Below, piece by piece: positions 26,550 through 34,210 of a DNA stretch of 64,000 nt. The stretch covers positions 5,146,001 through 5,210,000 of the forward strand of contig NZ_CP021108.1 in the NCBI RefSeq assembly GCF_002119685.1, in the 5' to 3' direction. The position numbers were made by a program, and so were the translations under genes. The DNA comes from Bordetella genomosp. 8 (GTDB lineage Bacteria > Pseudomonadota > Gammaproteobacteria > Burkholderiales > Burkholderiaceae_B). The first letter of the stretch is position 1. Each line of letters begins with the position of its first letter. The notes under the pieces are model-generated. The model was given only the letters and a program-made list of their open reading frames with translations, ran no database searches and had not been told where the DNA came from.

Positions 26550-28115
26550 TCAGACAGCGACGTCCACCGAACCCGCCGCGCGCCGTGCACCGGCATCTCC
26601 CCGGGCCAGCGCGGCGTCCGGCGGCGCGGTCACGATGCCGGTGCGGAAATCCACCGGCGGTTGCGCGCGCAGCCGCGCCAGGTCCGGCAGCGGCCGGGCC
26701 AGGTCGGGCTGGCGTGCCCAGGCCCATTCCAGCGACTTGCAGATCTCCAGCAGCGCCAAATCCTGCCGGAAGCCGCCGATCACCTGCATGCCGAAAGGCA
26801 TCCCGGCGTGATCGCGGCCGCACGGCATGGACAGCGCCGGATTGGTCATCAGGGTGACGACATAGGTCAGCGCCAGCCAGCGGTAATAGTTTTCCTGCGG
26901 CTTGCCGTTGATGCGGTCCAGCGCCAACTGCGTCCAGGGAAAAGGCGACACCGGCGTGGTCGGCGCCAGGATGATGTCGTAATCGCGGTACAGGGTCTGG
27001 AACGCCTTGAACATGCGCGTCTGGTCCAGATGCGCCGCGGTATGGTCGGCCAGCGTCATCGATGCGCCCATCTCGTAATTGGCGCGCGGATTGGGCCCGA
27101 GGTTGTTCGGATCGGCTTCATAGGCATCCCGGTAGCGGGCCACGTAATTGGCCGCGCGGATCACGTCGAAGCAGCGATGCGCCGCGCCCAGGTCGGCTTG
27201 CACTTCGTCGCAGCGCTTGAACAGATGCCGCATGGCCTCGATCCTGGCCCGGAAAACGCGGCGTATGTCGTCGTCCACGTCGCAGACGCCGAAGTCCACG
27301 GTATAGCCGACCCGCAGGCTGCCCAGGTCGCGAGGCCGCAGGCTGGCGAAGGCCGTCGCGTCCACGTCGTAGGACAAGGGATCGCAGTCGCCGCGGCCCG
27401 CGATCGCGGACAGGTGCAGGCCCACGTCGTCCATGCTGCGTCCCATGGGCCCGACCACGGAGATCGGCGTCCACCCCAGCGCGCGGCGCTCCACCGGCAC
27501 CAGTCCCGGAGAAGGCCGGAAGCCGATCACTCCGCACTTGGCGGCGGGAATGCGCAGCGATCCCCCCGTGTCCGATCCCGTGCACAGCGGCAGCATGTCG
27601 GTCGCGAGCGCGACGGCCGAACCGCCGGACGAGCCGCCGCAATTCAGGCGCGGGTCGAAGGGATTGCCCGTGGCGCCCCACACCGGGTTGCGCGTATTCG
27701 CGCCCGCGCCCAGTTCCGGCACATTGGTCTTGCCCACCACGATGGCGCCCGCCCGCCGCATGCGCCCCACCATCAGGTTGTCGGCGGCCGGCACGTGCGC
27801 GCGGTACATCGGCGAACCGAACGTGGTCAGCAACCCTTCGGTTTCCTCCAGGTCCTTCACTCCCAGGGGCAGGCCATGCAACGCGCCCAGCGGCAGGCCG
27901 CGCAACACGTCCTGCTCGGCCTCGCGCGCTTCCTTCATGGCGCGGTCGTAGCAGGTCGCGGTAATGGCGTTCAGGTAAGGATTGAGCGCCTGGATGCGGT
28001 CCAGGCAGGCCCGCAGCAGTTCGACCGGCGAAATGGTCCTGTCGCCGATGGCGCGGCGCAGGTCGACGGTGGACCAGGAAACCAGGGAATCGGTGGCGGT
28101 CGGCATGGGGCGCAT
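26550..28115 (-). CDS. Amidase-signature family amidase
   Basis: Ser-Ser-Lys amidohydrolase of 521 residues, cytoplasmic, cleaving a linear amide to acid and ammonia. The triad is K87 (GVKDLEE), S162 (GGSSGGS) and S186 (GSDTGGSLRIP). The C-terminal half contains ILAPTTPVSPF and MPFGMQVIGG as usual in GatA/AtzF-like amidases. An alternative start three codons in is possible. It stands alone between a GntR gene (105 bases upstream, same strand) and a strong hairpin. It may deal with amides released by the ring-opening enzymes encoded at 32.7-35.5 kb, but no shared operator was seen in front of it. Confidence 0.93.
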   Translation of the reverse strand: MRPMPTATDSLVSWSTVDLRRAIGDRTISPVELLRACLDRIQALNPYLNAITATCYDRAMKEAREAEQDVLRGLPLGALHGLPLGVKDLEETEGLLTTFGSPMYRAHVPAADNLMVGRMRRAGAIVVGKTNVPELGAGANTRNPVWGATGNPFDPRLNCGGSSGGSAVALATDMLPLCTGSDTGGSLRIPAAKCGVIGFRPSPGLVPVERRALGWTPISVVGPMGRSMDDVGLHLSAIAGRGDCDPLSYDVDATAFASLRPRDLGSLRVGYTVDFGVCDVDDDIRRVFRARIEAMRHLFKRCDEVQADLGAAHRCFDVIRAANYVARYRDAYEADPNNLGPNPRANYEMGASMTLADHTAAHLDQTRMFKAFQTLYRDYDIILAPTTPVSPFPWTQLALDRINGKPQENYYRWLALTYVVTLMTNPALSMPCGRDHAGMPFGMQVIGGFRQDLALLEICKSLEWAWARQPDLARPLPDLARLRAQPPVDFRTGIVTAPPDAALARGDAGARRAAGSVDVAV

Positions 28116-28220
28116 TCCAGAAAGGCGGGATGCGCCCGATTCTGGAAGTCGCGCGACGCACTGTCCATTACAGTTTTTCGCAGCGCGCGTTCTCCAAATT
28201 CGAACCGGCGGCCGCGGCCG

Positions 28221-28898
28221 CTAGGATGCGAACAGGGACTGCAGGTCCACGCGCGCCGCGGCCTCGGGCTCTTCCAGCGCCAGGGTGGCCTCGATGTGCT
28301 GCAGGTGATGCCGCATCAATGCCGCGGCGCGCACGCCGTCGCGCGCTTCGATGGCATCGATCACGTCTTCATGTTCCTGATGGGGGCACGCCGGCGTATT
28401 GGGCTTGTCGTACAGCGTGATGACCAGGCAGGTCTGCGCGCACAGCTCGCGCAGGGTGCGCATCAGGATGCGGTTGCCCGTCAGCTCCGCCATCAGCAGA
28501 TGAAACTCGCCGGAAAGGCGGATGATGTCGGCGCGCTCGCCGGCCCGCCGCGCCGCGGCTTCGCGGCGCACGTGCGCCCGCAGGCGGCCGACCTGCGCCG
28601 CCTTGCAGTCCCGCGCCAGCAGCTCCGCCATGGGCGGCTCGATCATATGACGCATGGCGAATACTTCGCGCGCTTCCTCCACGCTGGGCTTGGCGATGAA
28701 AGCGCCGCGATTGGGGATCAGCGTGACCAGGTTTTCGTGCGCCAGGCGCGCCAGTACCTGCCGGATCCGGCCGCGCGTGCTGCCCGTGACTTCCGCCAGA
28801 TGGTCTTCGACCAGGCGGGTGCCGGGCAGGAGCCGGTGTTCGAACACGGCCTGCTGGAGCTTGCGATAGATTTCTTCGTTGGCGAGCATGGCCGACAT
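28221..28898 (-). CDS. GntR-family (FadR/FCD subfamily) transcriptional repressor
   Basis: Regulator of 225 residues. The winged helix occupies residues 8-70 (GTRLVEDHLAEVTGSTRGRIRQ, split here as recognition region 27-47). The all-helical FCD effector domain follows, with likely metal-contact histidines (GEFHLLM; HQEHEDV; MRHHL). The start is at 28898 (MSAM) or 28889 (MLAN). A perfect 14-bp palindrome, GATTGCGCGCAATC, begins 5 bases upstream of the start, so binding would block its own transcription. A near-identical palindrome lies before the divergent ABC/hydantoinase operon, marking that operon as its target. Confidence 0.94.
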   Translation of the reverse strand: MSAMLANEEIYRKLQQAVFEHRLLPGTRLVEDHLAEVTGSTRGRIRQVLARLAHENLVTLIPNRGAFIAKPSVEEAREVFAMRHMIEPPMAELLARDCKAAQVGRLRAHVRREAAARRAGERADIIRLSGEFHLLMAELTGNRILMRTLRELCAQTCLVITLYDKPNTPACPHQEHEDVIDAIEARDGVRAAALMRHHLQHIEATLALEEPEAAARVDLQSLFAS

Positions 28899-28920
28899 TC
28901 TAGATTGCGCGCAATCCAAA
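28896..28920. promoter_or_regulatory. GntR operator 1 (GATTGCGCGCAATC at 28903-28916)
   Basis: Perfect 14-bp palindrome abutting the start of the GntR gene. Together with flanks (CATTC before, CAA after) it matches operator 2 at 22 of 24 to 25 positions. The layout fits autorepression. Confidence 0.75.
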
Positions 28921-29299
28921 TGGAAATGTGTCGCGATGCGATGCGGCAAATTGTCCACGCTCGGACGGCGCGCGCGACGCGCCTGAGGGCCGGCGCCTGG
29001 GTTGCCCATCCCGCTTCCCGCCGCCCCGTCGTTGGAAAACACGCACCGAACCATGCGCCTTTCAGGTGCAGGACGCCCCGTTCTGACGCATATGGGCGCC
29101 CGGGCCGTTACGTCGCCGGGCGACGCGAACCGGCCCGTACTCCTGGGCACAAAGCCATTCGAGATTGTGCACAATCCAATCGAAAAGTTGGCACAGGTAT
29201 TGCTTGAGCAGGGATTGATCATCGCGTACCGCGGCGCACGCGCCCGACGGCGCGCGGCCTTTCCATCCGTATCGACCACGCACTACAGGAGCGTTTCCC
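28899..29299. other. Divergent regulatory region between GntR gene and ABC/hydantoinase operon
   Basis: These 400 bases hold no credible gene. They contain the two GntR operators at either end and presumably both divergent promoters. The stretch from 29155 to 29215 is AT-richer than the rest. A ribosome site AGGAG precedes the ATG at 29300. Confidence 0.7.
29156..29179. promoter_or_regulatory. GntR operator 2 (GATTGTGCACAATC at 29163-29176)
   Basis: Perfect 14-bp palindrome 124 bases before the first gene of the importer/hydantoinase operon. It matches the FadR-type pattern of GT and AC half-site cores (TTGTGCACAA). It differs from operator 1 only by the two symmetric exchanges at its centre, plus one flank base. 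Confidence 0.75.
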
Positions 29300-30304
29300 A
29301 TGTCCTTCATCAAAGCGGTGGCAGCCATCGCCCTGGCAACCCTGGCGGGGTCGTACAGCGCCGCGCAGGCCGCCGACCCGGAAATCAAGCTGGGCTTCGC
29401 CAAATGCGCGCACTGCGTGCCCATGAGCCTGACGCCGCAGCTGGCCAAGGGCGTGACCATCGATGCCACCGCCTTCACCTCCGGCAATGACGTGCTGACG
29501 GCGCTGGTGTCCAAGAGCGTGGACGTGGCGCAGGTCACCTACCTGCATTTCGTCACCGCGCTGGACAAGGGCTTCGACGTCGTCGCCGTCTCCGGCCAGG
29601 TCAACGGCGGTTCGGAAATGCTGTCCGCGCCGGCCTTGAACCTGAAGGCCGACGATTGGGACGCGCTGAAGAAACTGGTCGCCGACCGCAAGAAGGCCGG
29701 CCAGCCGCTGCGCGTGGCGGCCTCGCGCGGCAACGCGCAGGACCTGCACATGCGCGGCGTGCTGGCGACGCACGGCATCAACCCGGACAAGGACGTGCAG
29801 TTCATCAACATCCCCAACCCCGCCGACCATGCCGCCGCCCTGCAGCGCAACGAGATCGACCTGGTGTCCACGGTGGAGCCCTTTGCTTCGCAGATCCGCA
29901 TGACGGGCGCCGGCAAGCATTTCGATTTCCCCTATGACCAGGCCGCCGGCAAGCTGACCAACCTGATCGTGACGCGCTCCGACGTCATCAAGGACAAGCC
30001 GCAGGCCGTGCAGGCGACCGTGACCGCGGTGGTGGCGCTGGTCGACAAGCTGAAGAGCGACCGGCAGGTGTGGATAGACAGCATCACCAAGTACACCGCG
30101 CTGGATCCCAAGGTGGCCGCCTCCGCGCTGGAGAATGCCTATCCCGACTATGCGATGTACCAGAAGCAGACCCTGGCCATCGCCAAGATGATGAAGGACC
30201 TGCACTACGTGTCCACCGACGTCAGCGGCCAGATCCCCTCGCACATGGATTACAGCTTCCTGGTCAAGGCCACGGGCAAATCCAAGAGCGACCTGGGCGA
30301 CTGA
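29300..30304 (+). CDS. Periplasmic receptor of taurine/nitrate-type ABC importer
   Basis: Receptor of 334 residues with a signal peptide ending AAQAA (about residue 25). The fold is that of the SsuA/TauA/ThiY (NMT1-like) group: DVLTALVSKSVDVAQVTY, VASRGNAQDLH and a C-terminal helical tail. It is the first gene of a six-gene operon and sits downstream of GntR operator 2. A CAHC motif near residue 36-39 of the precursor is unusual so close to the mature N-terminus. Ligand is probably the substrate of the operon's ring-opening enzymes, for example a cyclic ureide or imide; this is inference. Confidence 0.92.
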   Translation: MSFIKAVAAIALATLAGSYSAAQAADPEIKLGFAKCAHCVPMSLTPQLAKGVTIDATAFTSGNDVLTALVSKSVDVAQVTYLHFVTALDKGFDVVAVSGQVNGGSEMLSAPALNLKADDWDALKKLVADRKKAGQPLRVAASRGNAQDLHMRGVLATHGINPDKDVQFINIPNPADHAAALQRNEIDLVSTVEPFASQIRMTGAGKHFDFPYDQAAGKLTNLIVTRSDVIKDKPQAVQATVTAVVALVDKLKSDRQVWIDSITKYTALDPKVAASALENAYPDYAMYQKQTLAIAKMMKDLHYVSTDVSGQIPSHMDYSFLVKATGKSKSDLGD

Positions 30305-30325
30305 CGCCCGGGCACGGAGAATCCG

Positions 30326-31147
30326 ATGCGTCTATTCGCCCATAAGGAGCGGCTGGTGGTGCCGGTCGTCGTCCTGCTTGCCTGGGAGGCATTCTCCCGG
30401 TCCGGCCTGATTCCGCCCGCGCTGCTGCCCGCGCCGTCGCGCGTGCTGTGGACCTGGGCCGACTGGATATTCGGCACCGATGGCAGCACGCAATCCTATA
30501 GCGGCGAATGGCTGCCGGCCGCCTTCGCCAGCCTGCTGCGCGTCCTGGCGGGCTATGCGATCGCTGCGGTCAGCGGCATCCTGCTGGGCATCGCCATCGG
30601 CTGGTGGCGCTGGGTCGAGAAGACCATCGAACCGACGATACAGGTGCTGCGGCCCATCCCGCCGGTGTCATGGATCCCGCTCGCCATCATCTGGTTCGGC
30701 ATCGCCAACAAGCCGGCTATTTTCCTGGTGTTCCTGGGCGCCTTCTTTCCCATCCTGATGAACACCATCCATGGCGTGAAGAACGTGGATCGCAACCTGA
30801 TCCGCGCCGCGGCCATGATGGACGCGACCCAATGGCAGCTGTTGCGCCACGTGGTGCTGCCCGCCGCGCTGCCCAGCATCTTCTCCGGCCTGCGCATCGC
30901 CATCGGCTCCGCCTGGATGCTGACGGTCACCGCCGAGATGGTCGCGGTCAAGAGCGGACTGGGCTATTCCCTGTGGGATTCGTATTACTTCCTGCGCTAC
31001 GACCTGGTCATCGCCGCGATGGTCAGCATCGGCCTGCTGGGCTACCTGTCGGACCTGCTGCTGAAGATCATCATGAACGCCTGCCTGCACTGGCAGCGCG
31101 GCTCCACGCTGCAGGGCAGCCAGCAAACCGCGGGAGGCGGACGATGA
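30326..31147 (+). CDS. ABC importer permease (SsuC/TauC-like)
   Basis: Inner-membrane permease of 273 residues with about six membrane segments. The LLPAPSRVLWTW block near residue 35 and the EAA loop IRAAAMMDATQWQLLRHVVL identify the sulfonate/nitrate/taurine importer class. It starts 21 bases after the receptor stop and its stop overlaps the ATPase start (ATGA), so the three genes form one coupled importer. Confidence 0.94.
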   Translation: MRLFAHKERLVVPVVVLLAWEAFSRSGLIPPALLPAPSRVLWTWADWIFGTDGSTQSYSGEWLPAAFASLLRVLAGYAIAAVSGILLGIAIGWWRWVEKTIEPTIQVLRPIPPVSWIPLAIIWFGIANKPAIFLVFLGAFFPILMNTIHGVKNVDRNLIRAAAMMDATQWQLLRHVVLPAALPSIFSGLRIAIGSAWMLTVTAEMVAVKSGLGYSLWDSYYFLRYDLVIAAMVSIGLLGYLSDLLLKIIMNACLHWQRGSTLQGSQQTAGGGR

Positions 31148-31917
31148 GCCACGTCGTATTCGAGAACATCGGCAAGACCTTCTACGACTCGCGCCGCAAC
31201 ACCGAGCTGCTGACGCTGCAGGACGTCTCGCTGAGCGTGGGCCATCATGAACTGCTGTGCCTGCTGGGGCCATCGGGCTGCGGCAAGTCCACGCTGCTGA
31301 ACATGCTGGCGGGCTTCGAGCATCCCACCAGCGGCCGCGTCACTGTCGAAGGCAAGCCCGTGACCCGGCCAGGCGCCGACCGCGGCATGGTGTTCCAGCA
31401 GGCCACGCTCATGCCCTGGCTGCCGGTCTGGGACAACGTGGCCTTTCCCTACCGCCTGCGCGGCAAGTCCAAGGACGAACGCCGCCGGCTGGCGCAGCCC
31501 TATATCGACCTGGTGGGCCTGACCGGGTTCGAGGACCACTACCCGTCCGAACTCTCGGGGGGCATGAGCCAGCGCGTGGGCATCGCCCGCGCATTGCTGC
31601 TCAATCCCGGCGTGATCCTGATGGACGAACCTTTCGCCGCGCTCGATGCGCAGACCAAGGCCGACATCCAGGAAGAGCTGGTGTCGATCTGGCAGAAGTC
31701 CCGATCGACCATCGTCTTCGTCACGCACAGCGTGGAAGAAGCCCTGATCCTGGGCACCCAGGTCGCCGTCATGACGCACCGGCCCGGACGCATCCGCGAA
31801 TTGATCCCTATCGACCTGCCCCGACCGCGCGACACCACGTCGGCGCTGTTCAACGAAATCAAGCGCCACGTGCTGGCCCTGATCCGCGAAGAGGCCGCGC
31901 TGGCCCGCGCGGCGTAA
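31144..31917 (+). CDS. ABC importer ATPase (SsuB/TauB-like)
   Basis: ATPase of 257 residues. Walker A is GPSGCGKST (42-50), the Q-loop lies in MVFQQATLMPW, the signature is LSGGMSQR and Walker B is VILMDEPFAALD, with switch His in VFVTHSVEEA. MPWLPVWDNVAFP is typical of the nitrate/sulfonate/taurine class. The start overlaps the permease stop. It energises uptake of the operon's unknown substrate. Confidence 0.95.
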   Translation: MSHVVFENIGKTFYDSRRNTELLTLQDVSLSVGHHELLCLLGPSGCGKSTLLNMLAGFEHPTSGRVTVEGKPVTRPGADRGMVFQQATLMPWLPVWDNVAFPYRLRGKSKDERRRLAQPYIDLVGLTGFEDHYPSELSGGMSQRVGIARALLLNPGVILMDEPFAALDAQTKADIQEELVSIWQKSRSTIVFVTHSVEEALILGTQVAVMTHRPGRIRELIPIDLPRPRDTTSALFNEIKRHVLALIREEAALARAA

Positions 31918-31955
31918 GGCTATCCACGGCGGCCACTAGCTGGAACTGAAAAACC

Positions 31956-32687
31956 ATGACGATGAAACGCCTGCTGCTCGGCATGCTGACCCCTTCCTCC
32001 AACACCGTGCTGGAACCCGTGACCAGCGCCATGCTCGCCGGACTGGACGACGCCAGCGCGCATTTCGGCCGCTTTCCCGTCACCGAGATCGCGCTGTCGG
32101 ACAGCGCGCTGGCGCAGTTCGACGACACGCCCATCCTGCGCGCCGCCGAATTGCTGGCGCACGCCAGGATGGATGTGATCTGCTGGAACGGCACCTCGTC
32201 CGGCTGGCTGGGTTTCGAGGCCGACCACGAACTGTGCCGCCGCATCGAAGCCGCCACCGGCATCCCCGCCTGCACCTCGGTGTTGGCGCTGAACGAGATT
32301 TTCGACCTCACCGCGGTCAAGCGGTATGCGATGGTGACGCCCTACACCGACGACGTGCAGGCGCGCATCCTGGCCAATTATGCGCAGGCCGGCTACGAGT
32401 GCGTGGCCGAACGGCATCTGGGCAAGCGCGACAATTTTTCTTTCTCCGAGGTGGACGCCGATACGTTGCGCGGCATGGTACGCGAGGTCGCGTCCGCCAA
32501 ACCGCAGGCCATCTCGATCTTCTGCACCAATCTGCGCGGCGCCCCGCTGGTGCGGGAACTGGAACAGGAAGTCGGCATTCCCATCTACGACACCATCGCC
32601 ACCGCCGTGTGGAAATCGCTGCGGATCGCGGGCGGCGACGTCAAGCGCGTGCATGGCTGGGGCTCGCTGTTTCAGGAGGTGGCATGA
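31956..32687 (+). CDS. Asp/Glu racemase superfamily protein, arylmalonate-decarboxylase-like
   Basis: Cofactor-free enzyme of 243 residues in the Asp/Glu racemase superfamily. Racemases and maleate isomerases use two Cys, one per half. Here the first position is G79 (CWNGTSSGW) and only the second, C190 (IFCTNLRGAP), remains. Arylmalonate decarboxylase of Bordetella bronchiseptica has the same Gly/Cys pair and a similar C-terminal ending (RLAGG...GRLF versus RIAGGDVKRVHGWGSLF). Decarboxylation of a malonate-type acid or a related one-base reaction is therefore more likely than racemisation; maleamate/maleate isomerase-like activity remains possible. It starts 38 bases after the ATPase gene, and its stop overlaps the hydantoinase start. 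Confidence 0.88.
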   Translation: MTMKRLLLGMLTPSSNTVLEPVTSAMLAGLDDASAHFGRFPVTEIALSDSALAQFDDTPILRAAELLAHARMDVICWNGTSSGWLGFEADHELCRRIEAATGIPACTSVLALNEIFDLTAVKRYAMVTPYTDDVQARILANYAQAGYECVAERHLGKRDNFSFSEVDADTLRGMVREVASAKPQAISIFCTNLRGAPLVRELEQEVGIPIYDTIATAVWKSLRIAGGDVKRVHGWGSLFQEVA

Positions 32688-34210
32688 GCCTTCCCGACTC
32701 GCCCGGCGCCTACGACCTGGTGGTGCGCAATGCCCGCGTCGCCACCGCGGCCGATGTTTTCGAGACCGACATCGGCGTGCGTGACGGCCGCATCGCCGCG
32801 CTGGCGCGCGGGCTGCCGGCGGGCGCCCGTGAAATCGATGCCGCCGGCCGCTGGGTCCTGCCAGGCGGCGTGGACGCCCATTGCCACCTGGCGCAGAAGA
32901 CCGGCGACGGCTCCGTCATGGCCGACGACTTCCGGTCGGGCACCCGCTCGGCCGCCTGCGGCGGCACCACCACGGTGATCCCCTTCGCGGCGCAGCTCAA
33001 GGGCGAATCGCTGGCGCAGGCGGTGCGCGACTACCACGCCGTGGCCGACGGCCAGGCCTGCATCGACTACGCCTTCCACATGATCGTCGCCGACGCCACG
33101 CCCAGCGTCACGAACGAAGAACTGCCGGCACTGATCGACCAGGGCTATACGTCGTTCAAAATCTACATGACCTACGACGACCTGAAGCTGGACGACCGCC
33201 AGATCCTGGACGTGCTGTATGCCGCGCGGCGCCACGGCGCCATGACCATGATCCACGCGGAAAGCAGCGACTGCATCGCCTGGCTGGCCGACCGCATGCT
33301 GGCCGAAGGGCTGGATACGCCGCCCTACCACGCGCTGTCGCGGCCGCCGGTGGCCGAGCGTGAGGCGACGCACCGCGCGATTTCCCTGGCCGAACTGCTG
33401 GATACGCCCATCCTGATCGTGCACGTGTCCGGCCCCGACGCCATCGAGCAGATCCGCTGGGCGCAGACGCGCGGCCTGAAGATCTACGCCGAGACCTGCC
33501 CGCAGTATCTTTTCCTGACCGCCGCCGACCTGGAAGGCGACCTGCTGCACGGGGCGCGCTGCATCTGCAGCCCGCCGCCGCGCGACGAAGCCGCCCAGCA
33601 GGCGGTCTGGAACGGCCTGGCCAACGGGACGTTCCAGGTCTTCTCGTCTGACCACGCGCCGTTCCGCTTCGACGGCCCGGGCGGCAAGAAACCCGAGGGC
33701 GAGCACACGCCCTTCAACCACGTGCCCAACGGGATACCCGGCCTGGAGACACGGCTGCCACTACTGTTTTCCGAAGGCGTACTGCAAGGGCGCATGGACA
33801 TCAACGACTTCGTCGCGCTGACGTCCACCCAGCCGGCCAAGCTCTACGGCCTGTATCCACGCAAAGGCACCATCGCCATCGGCACGGATGCCGACATGGT
33901 GATCTGGGATACCGGCATCACACGCGTGATCCGCAACGGCGACCTGCACCACAACGTGGACTACACCCCATACGAAGGCCGGACGGTACAGGCCTGGCCC
34001 GCGATCACGCTGAGCCGCGGCCAGGTGGTCTATGCCGACGGCGTCTTCCAGGGACAGGCGGGCCAGGGCCGTTTCCTGCGCTGCGATCGTCCGGCCCCCG
34101 CGCGGCCACGGCGCGCGACGCGGCGCCACGCACCCTGGCTGTCCGCCTTGTCGCGCATGGATGCGTGGACGGATGCGGGGACTGCGGGGGACGTGGGGGA
34201 CGCGGCATGA
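32684..34210 (+). CDS. Dihydropyrimidinase/hydantoinase-family cyclic amidase
   Basis: Binuclear zinc TIM-barrel enzyme of 508 residues that opens cyclic amides such as hydantoins, dihydropyrimidines or imides. Metal ligands are H66-x-H68 (DAHCHL), the carboxylated K159 (SFKIYMTY), H191 (IHAES), H247 (VHVSG) and D323 (SSDHAPF). PNGIPGLETRLPLL is a family signature. The body is the usual 470 residues; a low-complexity tail of about 35 residues rich in Arg/Ala follows. ATGA overlaps with both neighbours show tight coupling to the decarboxylase-like gene and the following amidohydrolase. Confidence 0.94.
   Translation: MSLPDSPGAYDLVVRNARVATAADVFETDIGVRDGRIAALARGLPAGAREIDAAGRWVLPGGVDAHCHLAQKTGDGSVMADDFRSGTRSAACGGTTTVIPFAAQLKGESLAQAVRDYHAVADGQACIDYAFHMIVADATPSVTNEELPALIDQGYTSFKIYMTYDDLKLDDRQILDVLYAARRHGAMTMIHAESSDCIAWLADRMLAEGLDTPPYHALSRPPVAEREATHRAISLAELLDTPILIVHVSGPDAIEQIRWAQTRGLKIYAETCPQYLFLTAADLEGDLLHGARCICSPPPRDEAAQQAVWNGLANGTFQVFSSDHAPFRFDGPGGKKPEGEHTPFNHVPNGIPGLETRLPLLFSEGVLQGRMDINDFVALTSTQPAKLYGLYPRKGTIAIGTDADMVIWDTGITRVIRNGDLHHNVDYTPYEGRTVQAWPAITLSRGQVVYADGVFQGQAGQGRFLRCDRPAPARPRRATRRHAPWLSALSRMDAWTDAGTAGDVGDAA

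Noticed and set aside
28208..28221. GCGGCCGCGGCCGC palindrome after the GntR gene as terminator
   Set aside because: It is self-complementary but has no loop-stem geometry or T-run and is expected by chance at this GC content.
29002..29490. + strand open frame across the GntR/ABC divergent region
   Set aside because: It overlaps the operator and the start of the receptor gene in another frame and has no conserved content.
31956..32687. Annotation as hydantoin or Asp/Glu racemase
   Set aside because: Neighbouring hydantoinase makes it tempting, but the first catalytic Cys is Gly, which argues against two-base racemisation.
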